DNA of 64,000 nt from Lachnospiraceae bacterium (GCA_910573755.1 CAJTBO010000008.1:1-64000); one strand, 5' to 3'; counted from the first letter of the stretch, positions 48,484 to 57,378 are shown. Made by a program: numbers and translations. The notes: a model not told the origin generated them from the letters alone.

Positions 48484-48594
48484 GAGGTGTTGCGGCTATG
48501 TGGAACCTGGGAAGCGGTTTAGAGGTACTGCGGCTTGTGGAGCCTGGGAAGCGGCTTTGAGGTGCTGCGGCGGTGCAGGGCCTGGAAAAGAGGT
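48484..48594 (+). repeat. three 36-38-bp direct repeats before the capsid gene
   Basis: Units begin GAGGTGTTGCGGC (48484), GAGGTACTGCGGC (48522) and GAGGTGCTGCGGC (48559), each continuing with a CCTGG-AA-GCGG-like part. They occupy the spacer between protease and capsid genes. An open frame runs through them in phase with the capsid gene but no ribosome site supports its use. Confidence 0.75.
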
Positions 48595-48634
48595 TTTTGT
48601 AAATTCAAAAAGTAGATTGACGGAGGTAATGGAG

Positions 48635-49846
48635 ATGAAGAAGATTTTGGAGTTGAGGGAGAAGCGTGCGAAGGCATGGGAGGCAGCAAAGGCTTTCCTG
48701 GACAGCAAGCGGGGCGGGGACGGCCTGCTGTCGGCCGAGGATACGGCTACCTATGAGAAGATGGAGCAGGAGGTTGTGGATCTGGGGAAGGAGATTGAGC
48801 GGCTGGAACGGCAGGCGGCGATTGACGCGGAACTGAATAAGCCTGTCTCCGAGCCGATCACGAATAAGCCGAACAACAATCCGGACGGCGAAGAGAAGAA
48901 GGGCAGGGCGACGGATAGGTATAAAAAGACGTTCTGGAACGCCATGCGGAGGAAGAATTTTTATGACGTGGAGAATGCCCTGCAGGTGGGGACGGATTCC
49001 GAGGGCGGGTATCTGGTGCCGGACGAGTTTGAGCATACGCTGGTGGAGGCTCTGGAGGAAGAGAACTTTTTCCGGAGTATCGCCACGGTGATCCAGACTT
49101 CCAGCGGGGACAGGAAGATCCCGGTGGTGGCGACGAAGGGGACGGCTTCCTGGATTGACGAGGAAGGGGCTTACCCGGAGTCGGATGATTCTTTCGGGCA
49201 GGTTTCCATCGGGGCGTACAAGGTGGCGACGATGTTGAAGGTGTCGGATGAGCTTCTGAATGACAGTGTGTTTGACCTAGAGGCGTATATCTCTAAGGAG
49301 TTCGGGCGCAGGATTGGGACGAAGGAGGAAGAGGCGTTCTTTACCGGGGACGGGAAGGGGAAGCCTACGGGGATTTTTAATGCTGCGGGCGGGGCTTCTG
49401 ACGGGGTGACTACGGCAGCGGCGAGTATTACGTTTGACGATGTGATGGATTTGTTCTATGCGGTGAAGTCGCCGTACCGGAAGAAGGCGGTCTGGGTGCT
49501 GAATGATACCACGGTGAAGGCTTTGCGGAAGCTGAAAGACAATAACGGCAATTATATCTGGCAGCCGTCCGTGCAGGCGGGGCAGCCGGACATGATCCTG
49601 AACCGTCCGTACCATACTTCCGCCTATGTGCCAGAGGTTGCGGCGGGGGCGAAGGTGATGGCCTTCGGGGATTTCTCTTATTACTGGATCGCGGACCGGC
49701 AGGGGAGGTCTTTTAAGCGGCTGAATGAGCTGTTTGCGGCAAACGGGCAGGTAGGGTTCCTGGCAAGCCAGAGGGTGGACGGGAAGCTGATTCTGTCAGA
49801 GGCTGTGAAGACTATGGCGATTAAAGGGAGCAACACCGGGGCGTAA
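48635..49846 (+). CDS. major capsid protein (HK97 fold)
   Basis: The chosen start is ATG 48635, eight bases behind CGGAGG (an ATG two codons earlier is too close). The 403-aa protein has an N-terminal coiled-coil delta domain (ELREKRAKAWEAAKAFLDSK, VVDLGKEIERLERQA), a linker, and the HK97 fold from about TDSEGGYLVPDEFEHTLVEA, with EEEAFFTGDGKGKPTGIFNA and FGDFSYYWIADRQG. It forms the icosahedral shell after cleavage by the ClpP-like protease. Confidence 0.95.
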   Translation: MKKILELREKRAKAWEAAKAFLDSKRGGDGLLSAEDTATYEKMEQEVVDLGKEIERLERQAAIDAELNKPVSEPITNKPNNNPDGEEKKGRATDRYKKTFWNAMRRKNFYDVENALQVGTDSEGGYLVPDEFEHTLVEALEEENFFRSIATVIQTSSGDRKIPVVATKGTASWIDEEGAYPESDDSFGQVSIGAYKVATMLKVSDELLNDSVFDLEAYISKEFGRRIGTKEEEAFFTGDGKGKPTGIFNAAGGASDGVTTAAASITFDDVMDLFYAVKSPYRKKAVWVLNDTTVKALRKLKDNNGNYIWQPSVQAGQPDMILNRPYHTSAYVPEVAAGAKVMAFGDFSYYWIADRQGRSFKRLNELFAANGQVGFLASQRVDGKLILSEAVKTMAIKGSNTGA

Positions 49847-49927
49847 GGTTCCGGGGTATGGTGAGTGATGCCGGGGGTGTGAAATCTCCGGCAGGAAATA
49901 AAGTATGAAAGGCGGGAGGGATGCAGG

Positions 49928-50206
49928 ATGGCGGTTGTGACATTGGAGGAAGCAAAACAGTATCTCCGGGTGGACAGCGCGGACGAGGACGGGTTTATCT
50001 TCGGGCTGTTGGAGACCGGGGAGAGCATGTGTGCGGATATGGCGCGTATGGAAGCGGGAGAGCTGGAAGGGCATCTTCCCATGGCGCGGATTGCCGTCTT
50101 GTATGTCACTGCCTATCTGTATGAGCACAGGGAGCAGGCGGACCATGAGGAACTGGTGCAGACCTTACGCTCCCTGCTGTTCGGTATCAGGAAGGAAGTG
50201 TTCTGA
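49928..50206 (+). CDS. head-tail connector, gp6-like
   Basis: The 92-aa protein begins MAVVTLEEAKQYLRVDSADE and has ESMCADMARMEAG and ARIAVLYVTAYLYEHREQAD, the usual pattern of HK97 gp6/YqbG-type adaptors that bind under the portal ring. Its stop overlaps the start of the next gene. Confidence 0.88.
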   Translation: MAVVTLEEAKQYLRVDSADEDGFIFGLLETGESMCADMARMEAGELEGHLPMARIAVLYVTAYLYEHREQADHEELVQTLRSLLFGIRKEVF

Positions 50207-50601
50207 TGGCGGAGGAATGGGGCAGAAGCAATGGAATTAGCGGGGCTGGCGGGAGTTCCCGGCAGAGGTATCCTTTGGGGGAGTGGAAGGAGCGGATCAC
50301 GGTCCAGAAGAGCTCTTTGGGGAACGATAAGGCGGGGAACCATGTGCTGGCCTGGGAGGATCATTTTTCCTGTTCTGCTTTTGTGAACAGTCTTTCCGGG
50401 AAGGAATACTGGGAGGCGGCGCAGATTAACGCACAGAAGGATATGTATTTCATTATCCGGTACTGTTCGGAGGTGGCTGATATGGACACGGAGCATTACC
50501 GGATTTTGTTTCGGGGGCAGGTTTACAATATCTCTTTTATTGATAATGTGCGGTATCAGAATAGGATGTTGAAGCTGCGGGCTTCTCTGGCGAAGAGGTG
50601 A
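50206..50601 (+). CDS. head closure / head-tail adaptor protein
   Basis: The 131-aa protein has a Gly/Ser-rich N-terminus, then LGEWKERITVQKSSLGNDKA, WEDHFSCSAFVNSLSGKEYW and YRILFRGQVYNISFIDNVRY, the SPP1 gp16/HK97 gp7-like beta-barrel pattern. It seals the head before tail joining. Gene order and size agree. Confidence 0.85.
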   Translation: MAEEWGRSNGISGAGGSSRQRYPLGEWKERITVQKSSLGNDKAGNHVLAWEDHFSCSAFVNSLSGKEYWEAAQINAQKDMYFIIRYCSEVADMDTEHYRILFRGQVYNISFIDNVRYQNRMLKLRASLAKR

Positions 50602-50605
50602 CGGG

Positions 50606-50992
50606 ATGGCTGACAATCGGAGGGTGTCTGTGGACCAGATGGCGGATACCATTATGGATGGACTTATGGAGTATGCGGAGCTTGCCGCGGACGTGATGAA
50701 AGACTGTGTGAAGAAGGCCGGGAACACGGTGAAGAAGGAGACGCAGGCGGGCGCTCCGGTGAGGACCGGGAAGTATAAGAAGAGCTGGGCGGTGAAGCGG
50801 CAGAGGGAGACTTCCAATACGCTGGAGATGGTGGTACACAGCAGGAACCGGTATCAGCTTACCCATCTTTTGGAGAAGGGCCATGCGAAGCGGGGCGGCG
50901 GCAGGGTGAGAGCTGTTCCGCATATTGCCCCGGCGGAGGAAAAGGGCATCCGGGAGCTGGAAGAGGGGATAAAAAGGGGGCTGTCCAAATGA
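50606..50992 (+). CDS. HK97 gp10-like tail-completion protein
   Basis: The 128-aa protein contains AELAADVMKDCVKKAGNTVK, ETQAGAPVRTGKYKKSWAVK and THLLEKGHAKRGGGRVRAVP, the typical HK97 gp10 pattern (APVRTG, LEKGHAKRGG). It joins head and tail. It overlaps the next gene by 4 bp (ATGA). Confidence 0.9.
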   Translation: MADNRRVSVDQMADTIMDGLMEYAELAADVMKDCVKKAGNTVKKETQAGAPVRTGKYKKSWAVKRQRETSNTLEMVVHSRNRYQLTHLLEKGHAKRGGGRVRAVPHIAPAEEKGIRELEEGIKRGLSK

Positions 50993-51306
50993 GCCATGAG
51001 GGCGTGCTGGAAATGATGGAGGAAATGGGGCTTCCTTTTGCCTATGACCATTTCGTGGAAGGGGAGGCGCCGGAGCCGCCGTTTGCGGTGTTTCTGTATC
51101 CCAGGGCCGATAATTTTTCGGCGGACGGGATTGCGTATTTTAAGAAGAATGAGCTGGACATTGAGCTTTATACGGACTTGAAGGACCCGGAGCTGGAAGA
51201 GGCTGTGGAGGCGGTGCTGTTGAGGCACGGGATTTTCTACGGGAAAAGCGAGGTGTGGATTGAGTCGGAGAAGCTGTATGAGGTTCTGTATGAGACGGAG
51301 GTATAG
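50989..51306 (+). CDS. tail terminator-like protein
   Basis: The 105-aa acidic protein has PEPPFAVFLYPRADNFSADG, ELDIELYTDLKDPELEEAVE and EVWIESEKLYEVLYETEV. Size, position and alpha/beta pattern fit the tail terminator (gp17/U-like) that caps the tail tube. There is no strong unique motif, so the call rests mostly on order. Confidence 0.8.
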   Translation: MSHEGVLEMMEEMGLPFAYDHFVEGEAPEPPFAVFLYPRADNFSADGIAYFKKNELDIELYTDLKDPELEEAVEAVLLRHGIFYGKSEVWIESEKLYEVLYETEV

Positions 51307-51309
51307 ACG

Positions 51310-51909
51310 ATGAATAACAAGGTGAAGTTCAATATCTGCAACTGCCATTATGCGCTGCAGAGGGCGGCGGAGGACGGGGAGATGACGTTTGATACGCCGG
51401 TGGCGATGCCGGGCGCGGTTTCGCTGGCGCTGGACCCCAACGGGGAGCCGGAGTCTTTTTATGCGGACGGGATTGAGTATTATATCATTGCCAACAATAT
51501 GGGCTATGACGGGGATCTGGAGCTGGCGCTGATTCCGGAGAGTTTCCGGACGGATGTTTTGAAGGAGGAAGCGGACGGGAATGAGGTGCTGGTGGAGAAC
51601 GCCAATTCGGAGACGGGGGCTTTCGCGCTTTTGTTTGAGTTTGACGGGGATATCAGGAAGATCCGGCATGTGCTGTATAATTGTTCTGCCAGCAGGCCGA
51701 AGATTGAGGGGAAGACCAATGAGGAAAGCCGGGAGGTGCAGACGGAGACGCTGACGGTGAAGGCCAGGCCGCTGGCAAGCGGGTATGTGAAGGCGAAGAC
51801 GGGGAATAAGACTTCGGCGGAGACGTATGAGGGTTGGTATAAGAGTGTATATCTGCCGGTTCCGAGGGCGGAGGCCGGCGGCGGTGTCGAGGAAGAGGGA
51901 CAGGGTTGA
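51310..51909 (+). CDS. major tail protein
   Basis: The 199-aa protein starts 3 bp behind the previous gene. It has KFNICNCHYALQRAAEDGEM, TPVAMPGAVSLALDPNGEPE, FYADGIEYYIIANNMGYDGD and DIRKIRHVLYNCSASRPKIE, the clear pattern of the phi13-type siphovirus tail tube protein. It polymerises into the non-contractile tail tube. Confidence 0.93.
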   Translation: MNNKVKFNICNCHYALQRAAEDGEMTFDTPVAMPGAVSLALDPNGEPESFYADGIEYYIIANNMGYDGDLELALIPESFRTDVLKEEADGNEVLVENANSETGAFALLFEFDGDIRKIRHVLYNCSASRPKIEGKTNEESREVQTETLTVKARPLASGYVKAKTGNKTSAETYEGWYKSVYLPVPRAEAGGGVEEEGQG

Positions 51910-51925
51910 AGGAGGCTGAAAGGGT

Positions 51926-52303
51926 ATGAGTATTGTGAGGAAGGTCGGGATTGACGGGAAGGAGGTGCTGTTTAAGGCATCGGCGGCGATCCCGAGGATT
52001 TACCGGTTGAAGTTCCAGAGGGATATTTATAAGGATCTGCGGATTCTGGAGAAGAGCATTGGGGAGGGGGATGAGGAGCGTTCCAACTTGGATTTGTTTT
52101 CTTTGGAGATGTTTGAGAATATCGCTTATACGATGGCGAAGCACGCAGACCCGGCTATCCCGGACGATGTGGAGGAATGGCTGGACGGGTTTAATACGTT
52201 TTCGATTTATCAGGTGCTGCCGGAGCTGATCAAGCTGTGGGGGCTGAATGTGAAGACGGATGCGGAGGCTAAAAAAAACTTCGGCCAACAGAGCGGGAGA
52301 TGA
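51926..52303 (+). CDS. tail assembly chaperone (G), with -1 frameshift to GT
   Basis: The 125-aa G product has FKASAAIPRIYRLKFQRDIY and a helical middle (DVEEWLDGFNTFSIYQVLPE). Near its end, codons AAA AAA AAC (52271-52279) form the slippery heptamer A AAA AAC. A -1 shift continues LRPTEREMTTPLFLLRCVQL, then GISMADMELLSIG, to a stop at 52462-52464, giving a 179-aa GT-type product. This is the standard arrangement in siphoviruses; G and GT guide tape-measure assembly. Confidence 0.9.
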   Translation: MSIVRKVGIDGKEVLFKASAAIPRIYRLKFQRDIYKDLRILEKSIGEGDEERSNLDLFSLEMFENIAYTMAKHADPAIPDDVEEWLDGFNTFSIYQVLPELIKLWGLNVKTDAEAKKNFGQQSGR

Positions 52304-52464
52304 CTACGCCGCTGTTCCTGCTCCGGTGTGTGCAGCTTGGGATTTCTATGGCGGATATGGAGCTTTTGTCTATTGGGCTGGTGAATGATATGTTTGTGGA
52401 GAGCCGGAATGACGAGTGCAGGTATGCGGAGATTGGGACGCAGGAGGATATGGACCGGTTTTGA
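52304..52464 (+). CDS. T extension of the tail chaperone (frameshift product)
   Basis: The -1 frame from the slippery site to 52464 encodes the T domain of the chaperone, about 60 residues, including LLSIGLVNDMFVESRNDECR and ending EDMDRF. It has no independent ribosome site, so it should be made only as the fused GT protein by ribosomal frameshifting at 52273-52279. Confidence 0.8.
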
Positions 52465-52471
52465 AATCTGA

Positions 52472-52500
52472 TTGATATGGCGGCCTTTTTCTGCTATAAT
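52472..52500 (+). promoter_or_regulatory. strong promoter of cargo block 2
   Basis: TTGATA (52472-52477), 17 bp, TATAAT (52495-52500), with TGC before the -10 (extended -10). This near-consensus promoter starts 8 bp behind the chaperone frameshift stop and faces the 2-TM gene. Confidence 0.7.
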
Positions 52501-52564
52501 TTGGTGGTGGAAAAAGGCTGATAAATAAAGAAGGAATTGTTATATTGTGAAAAGGGGAATTTAA

Positions 52565-53638
52565 TTGAAAAATAAAAAAGGCACACTATATATTTCAGGT
52601 GTTATTGCTATAATAGGAATTGTAGGATTTATTATTTTACAGTTTCGCTGTTATGAGTTGATAGGTATTTCGGGCGGAACAGAGTTCTTATCTAATCTCA
52701 AACAGTTGGGGATAGTTATAACAAGTGGTTTGTTTACAAGTGCTTTGGTTACATTTTTGATTTCTGCTGTTGAATATAGGAATGAACGGGTAGAAGCCTT
52801 GGAAAATATGTATTTAACGGCAGAGGATTTAGAACGGGAGTTTTTGAAAATAAAATACTTTCTTCCAGATGAGCCGAAAGAACTTGTGCAAAGTGTTTTA
52901 GGTGAATTGGATAATAATGAAAGTGATATGAGATTCAATAAACATTTAGCAGAAGGTACTGCAAAGTTTGAGAATCAACAAAAAGCAGATGAAGTATACA
53001 GTCGTAATTATATGAAGTTAGATTATGATGCGCAAAATGCGTTTAGAGATTATGTATGGCAAAATACGGATGAAAGAACAAAAGAAGTTTATAAGGAACC
53101 TTTTCAAATTAAGGAATATTTGGATGAAGAATGTAAAAAGAAAATAGAAAAATATAGCAGACAGTTAGAAGATGCTATGAGATCATTTTTGAGATTTCAG
53201 GAAGTGCGCACGAATGCATTAACAGCGGCATATGGGGAAATGGATTTTCTTTTTGCTAATAAATCTATTCGTAATCGTATATATGAAAAACTGTATCAAA
53301 GACTTTTGAATGAAGTGAGGCTGATAAAAGAAAAGAATTTTCATTTTCAATTATATTTTGATGGGAAAGGTGGAAATAGGGCAGTACAATGTTCTTTTAT
53401 ATGGGAACTCCAAGATAGTCTGCTTAGTGAAGACGAAAACTGTTATTATCAACAGTTCAGCTTTGATTTGGCTGTGGAAATGGTGCAGGTATTGGTGTAT
53501 GCGAATGGAAATGCTAATATGGGTGAATTTCCAGAGAAAAATAGATATATGCTTTGTACTAAACCGGGATATTATCAGCGGTTACAAAAACAATGGGAAG
53601 AAGATAATGGGGAAAATGATGAAAGAGAGGATAACTAA
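52565..53638 (+). CDS. 2-TM protein with long cytosolic domain (cargo block 2)
   Basis: TTG 52565 lies eight bases behind AAGGGG and gives 357 aa. Two TM helices (about 8-26 and 47-69) are followed by a long charged helical region (VEYRNERVEALENMYLTAED) and a mixed domain with NFHFQLYFDGKGGNRAVQCS and FAVEMVQVLVYA-like strands. The topology recalls SLATT-type or other 2-TM effectors of phage defence, but no family is confirmed. AT-rich codons differ sharply from the tail genes around it. It is coupled to the next gene by a 1-bp overlap. Confidence 0.65.
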   Translation: MKNKKGTLYISGVIAIIGIVGFIILQFRCYELIGISGGTEFLSNLKQLGIVITSGLFTSALVTFLISAVEYRNERVEALENMYLTAEDLEREFLKIKYFLPDEPKELVQSVLGELDNNESDMRFNKHLAEGTAKFENQQKADEVYSRNYMKLDYDAQNAFRDYVWQNTDERTKEVYKEPFQIKEYLDEECKKKIEKYSRQLEDAMRSFLRFQEVRTNALTAAYGEMDFLFANKSIRNRIYEKLYQRLLNEVRLIKEKNFHFQLYFDGKGGNRAVQCSFIWELQDSLLSEDENCYYQQFSFDLAVEMVQVLVYANGNANMGEFPEKNRYMLCTKPGYYQRLQKQWEEDNGENDEREDN

Positions 53639-53928
53639 TGAGCCAGGATAAAAGAGCCAAATTATTGAAAGAAATAAATGATATTGTACAGGAACAAGGA
53701 CATATTAATAAACTTCTGAATGAGAATAATATGCAGGAGCTGGAGAACTATTTGGGAGGCGAGTTGACGCAAAAGCATTTTGTGGAGAAATGTATTCATA
53801 ACATGGCGAGTTCCAGTATGCCTAGCACTATCCAGGAAAATGCAAGTAACGCCTATGGTTTTTTAGAAAAACTAAAAAGAGAAAAAGAAGCGGAACTTGC
53901 AAAAGAGACTTTAAGTTCGGATAAATAG
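53638..53928 (+). CDS. small coiled-coil partner protein (cargo block 2)
   Basis: The 96-aa hydrophilic protein starts at an ATG overlapping the stop of the 2-TM gene (TAATG). It is helical: RAKLLKEINDIVQEQGHINK, MQELENYLGGELTQKHFVEK, then ASNAYGFLEKLKREKEAELA. It has no recognised domain. The tight coupling suggests a complex with, or antidote to, the membrane protein (inference). Confidence 0.6.
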   Translation: MSQDKRAKLLKEINDIVQEQGHINKLLNENNMQELENYLGGELTQKHFVEKCIHNMASSSMPSTIQENASNAYGFLEKLKREKEAELAKETLSSDK

Positions 53929-53971
53929 CAATAAAGAATTGAAAACAGAATAGGGAAGATTTTTACATAAG

Positions 53972-54037
53972 GCGTTTGTCAGGAATGGCAGGCGCTTTTT
54001 GTTGCATTTTTATGGGAGCCGGGGTGGCTCCTTTTTT
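53972..54037 (+). terminator. tandem terminators closing cargo block 2
   Basis: GCGTTTGTC (53972-53980), 6-nt loop, GGCAGGCGC (53987-53995), TTTTT, with all nine positions pairing (G-U included). It is followed by GGAGCC/GGCTCC (54015-54020, 54026-54031) with six T residues. Both stand immediately before the tape-measure gene at 54054. Confidence 0.8.
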
Positions 54038-54053
54038 CGTTGGAGAAAGGCGG

Positions 54054-56993
54054 ATGAGGGTTGTGGCATCCAGGATTCAGGGGATTACGGTGGAGATTGG
54101 CGGGGATACTACGAAGCTCTCCACGGCGCTTTCAAAGGTGAATAAGGAAATCCGGGACACGCAGGCGCAGTTGAAGGACGTGAACAAGCTGTTGAAGTTG
54201 GACCCCGGCAATGCGGAACTGATGGCGCAGAAGCAGAGGCTTCTGGCCCAGGCTGTGGGGGAGACCAGGGAGAAGCTGGAGGCGTTGAGGCTGGCGGGGC
54301 AGCAGGCGAATGAGGCTCTGGCGAAGGGGGAGATTTCCCGGAGCCAGTATGATGCCCTGCAGAGGGAGATTGTGGAGACGGAGCAGGCCCTGCGGGACTT
54401 GGAGAGGCAGGCGGAGCGGTCTTCGGTGGCTTTGCAGAAGATTGGGGCTGCGGGGGAGAAGCTGCGGGATGTGGGTCCGGCTATTGAGGGGGCCGGGCGG
54501 AAGCTGATGCCGGTGACGGCGGCTGTGGGCGGGCTTTCTGCGGCTGCGGTGAAGGTGGCTTCTGATTTTGATTCTGCCATGAGCCAGATGGCGGCGGTGT
54601 CCGGGGCTGCGGGGAAGGAGCTGGATGCCCTGCGGGACAAGGCCAGGGAGATGGGGAGTAAGACGAAGTTCTCCGCTTCGGAGGCGGCGGAGGCTATGAA
54701 TTATATGGCTATGGCCGGGTGGAAGACCGGGGACATGCTGGACGGCATTGAGGGGATCATGAATCTGGCGGCGGCTTCCGGGGAGGATCTGGCTACTACT
54801 TCGGATATTGTGACGGACGCTCTGACGGCTCTGGGGCTGTCGGCGGCGGATTCGGGGCATTTTGCGGATATTTTGGCGGCGGCGAGTTCTAATGCGAATA
54901 CGAATGTTGCCATGATGGGGGAGACGTTTAAGTATTGTGCGCCGGTTGCCGGGGCTTTGGGGTTCACGGCGGAGGACACGGCGGAGGCTATCGGTCTGAT
55001 GGCCAATGCGGGCATCAAGTCTTCCCAGGCGGGTACGGCTATGCGGACCATGCTGACGAGCCTGACGGGGGAAGTGACTTTTGTAGGGGATGCGTTCGGG
55101 GAGCTGACGGTGCAGACCACCAATGCAGATGGGAGTATGAGAAGCCTGGGGGATATCCTGACAGACTGTCGGGCGGCGTTTGCGCAGATGTCGGAATCTG
55201 AACGGGCGGCCAATGCGGAGGCCCTGGTGGGGAAGAACGCCATGAGCGGGTTCCTGGCGGTGATGAATGCGGCTCCTGGGGATATTGAGAAGCTGAACAG
55301 TGCCATTAATAACTGTGACGGTACGGCGGAGCGGATGGCCGAGACCATGCAGGACAATCTGGCGGGGCAGCTTACGATTTTGAAGAGCCAGTTGGAGGAA
55401 CTGGCGATTTCAATAGGGGAGATTCTGATGCCGTCTATCCGGCAGGTTGTCGGGTGGATTCAGGGGCTTGTGGACTGGCTGAATGGTTTGGACGAGGGGA
55501 CGAAGAAGGTCATTGTGACGGTGGCTCTGGTGGCGGCGGCTCTGGGGCCGGTGCTGATTGTGGTCGGGAAGGTTGTCGGGGCTGTCGGGACGATTTTGAC
55601 GGTGGTTCCGAAGGTTGCGGGGGCTGTTTCCGGGGTGATCGGGTTTGTGTCGGGGACGGTGGTTCCGGCGCTGTCGGCAGTGGTGGCGGCTATCGGGTGG
55701 GTTCCCATTGCTATTGCTGCGGTAATCGGGGCTGTGGTGCTGCTTTATAATAAGTGTGAGTGGTTCCGGGATGCGGTGGATGCGGTCTGGGCGCAGGTGA
55801 GGGACTTTTTTGTTTCTGCCTGGGAGGTTATCTGTTCGTTTTTTACGGAGACTATACCGGCGGCCTGGGAGGCGCTGGTTTCGTTTTTTGAGGGGATTCC
55901 GGCCTGGTGGTCGGGGCTTTGGCAGTCGGTGGGGGATTTCTTCGGGAGTGTCTGGACGGGCATGATGGAGAATCCGGTGCTGGCCGGGATTGTGGATATG
56001 ATCCGCTCTTTGTGGGAGAATCTTTCTGTTACGTTGCAGGGGATCTGGTCTGGGATTCAGGCTGCGGCTTCGGGGGCCTGGGAGTTGATTAAGAATGTGG
56101 TGCTGGGGCCGGTCCTGCTGCTGATTGACTTGGTGACGGGGAATTTTACGAAGCTGAAAGAGGATGCGCTGCATATCTGGACGAATATCCAGCAGGCGGC
56201 TTCTGCTATCTGGACGGGGATTGGGCAGATGGTTGGTTCTGCGGTGCAGGGGCTGGTGAACCATGTGTCTATTCTGCTGTCGGGGCTTCGGGATTTTATG
56301 GGGAATTTGTGGTCTGTGGTGTCTTCGGCGGCGGTTGTTGCCTGGAACGGGTTGAAAAATCTGGTGGTTTCCGTGGCGGGGAATTTGAGGCAGTCGGCGG
56401 TGGAGGCTTTCCGGGGGATGGTGTCGGGGATTGGTTCGGCGCTGGCTTCTCTGGGGAGTGTGGTGCAGAATGGGTTCCAGTCGGCCATTGGGTTTATTAC
56501 GTCTCTGCCGGGGCGGGCTTTGCAGTGGGGGATGGATTTTATCAACGGGATTGCGGAGGGTATCCGCAGTGCCATAGGGAATGTGGTGAGCGCGGTGTCT
56601 GACGTGGCGGATAAGATACGTTCTTTCCTGCATTTTTCTGTGCCGGACGAGGGGCCTTTGACGGATTATGAGAGCTGGATGCCGGATTTTATGGGCGGTC
56701 TGGCGAGAGGGATTGAGAGGAGCCGGGGGCTGGTGCGGAAAGCCGTGGAGGGTGTGGCCGGGGATATGGTGGTGAGCCCGAAGCTGGCGGATATGCAGGC
56801 GATCCAGGCGCAGGGGGCTTCTCTGGAGGCTGTGCGGCAGATGGTTTCGGGGCCGCGGGAGATGTTTGCGGGGATGCAGAGCGGGGAGAATTTTGGGACG
56901 ATCTGTATTCCAGTGTATGTGGGCGGCACGCTGCTGGATGAGGTGGTAGTGGACGCGCAGGCGAGGCAGAATCTTAGGTCGGGAGGGAGATAG
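54054..56993 (+). CDS. tail tape measure protein
   Basis: The start at ATG 54054 behind GGAGAAAGGCGG gives 979 aa. The order is an N-terminal coiled coil (LSTALSKVNKEIRDTQAQLK, LDPGNAELMAQKQRLLAQAV), the TP901-type core (FDSAMSQMAAVSGAAGKELD, TKFSASEAAEAMNYMAMAGW), hydrophobic segments near 520-600 (TM-like) and Trp-rich repeats (WSGLWQSVGDFFGSVWTGMM). It sets the tail length and is injected with the DNA. Upstream in-frame codons pass through the terminators and are not used. Confidence 0.93.
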   Translation: MRVVASRIQGITVEIGGDTTKLSTALSKVNKEIRDTQAQLKDVNKLLKLDPGNAELMAQKQRLLAQAVGETREKLEALRLAGQQANEALAKGEISRSQYDALQREIVETEQALRDLERQAERSSVALQKIGAAGEKLRDVGPAIEGAGRKLMPVTAAVGGLSAAAVKVASDFDSAMSQMAAVSGAAGKELDALRDKAREMGSKTKFSASEAAEAMNYMAMAGWKTGDMLDGIEGIMNLAAASGEDLATTSDIVTDALTALGLSAADSGHFADILAAASSNANTNVAMMGETFKYCAPVAGALGFTAEDTAEAIGLMANAGIKSSQAGTAMRTMLTSLTGEVTFVGDAFGELTVQTTNADGSMRSLGDILTDCRAAFAQMSESERAANAEALVGKNAMSGFLAVMNAAPGDIEKLNSAINNCDGTAERMAETMQDNLAGQLTILKSQLEELAISIGEILMPSIRQVVGWIQGLVDWLNGLDEGTKKVIVTVALVAAALGPVLIVVGKVVGAVGTILTVVPKVAGAVSGVIGFVSGTVVPALSAVVAAIGWVPIAIAAVIGAVVLLYNKCEWFRDAVDAVWAQVRDFFVSAWEVICSFFTETIPAAWEALVSFFEGIPAWWSGLWQSVGDFFGSVWTGMMENPVLAGIVDMIRSLWENLSVTLQGIWSGIQAAASGAWELIKNVVLGPVLLLIDLVTGNFTKLKEDALHIWTNIQQAASAIWTGIGQMVGSAVQGLVNHVSILLSGLRDFMGNLWSVVSSAAVVAWNGLKNLVVSVAGNLRQSAVEAFRGMVSGIGSALASLGSVVQNGFQSAIGFITSLPGRALQWGMDFINGIAEGIRSAIGNVVSAVSDVADKIRSFLHFSVPDEGPLTDYESWMPDFMGGLARGIERSRGLVRKAVEGVAGDMVVSPKLADMQAIQAQGASLEAVRQMVSGPREMFAGMQSGENFGTICIPVYVGGTLLDEVVVDAQARQNLRSGGR

Positions 56994-56995
56994 GG

Positions 56996-57358
56996 ATGGC
57001 GTTTGTACAGTATCTGGTGTTTGACGGTGTTCCGCTCCCTCTGCCGGATTCTTATGAGGTGCAGATGGTTGACGTGGAGGCAGATTCCGGCGGGGAGACG
57101 GAGGCGGGGACTACCCAGAGGGATGTGGTTAGGCTGGGGGTGGTGTCTATTGCGGTGAGTTTTTCGGTTTCCCCGAGGTGGCTGAAAGTGCTGACGGGGT
57201 TTAAGCAGAGGGAGAAGATTTCTGTGGGGTATTTTAATACGGAGACTTTGGAGATGAAGGAGGCGGAGATGTTTGTTGAGGGGTATAAGGCGGTGCTGGT
57301 GAAGGATACTTCTTTTAAGGGGCTTTGGAAGGTGAGTTTTACGTTGAGGGAATTTTAA
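56996..57358 (+). CDS. distal tail-like protein
   Basis: The 120-aa protein follows the tape measure by 2 bp. It has QYLVFDGVPLPLPDSYEVQM, TQRDVVRLGVVSIAVSFSVS and TSFKGLWKVSFTLREF. Position and beta-rich pattern suggest a distal tail or tape-measure-cap protein. It is shorter than classic Dit proteins, so the call is tentative. Confidence 0.65.
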   Translation: MAFVQYLVFDGVPLPLPDSYEVQMVDVEADSGGETEAGTTQRDVVRLGVVSIAVSFSVSPRWLKVLTGFKQREKISVGYFNTETLEMKEAEMFVEGYKAVLVKDTSFKGLWKVSFTLREF

Positions 57359-57378
57359 GAAAATAGAGAGTGATTTTT

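Noticed and set aside
53976-54053. Upstream extension of the tape-measure frame
   Set aside because: It would translate through two terminator hairpins; ATG 54054 has its own ribosome site.
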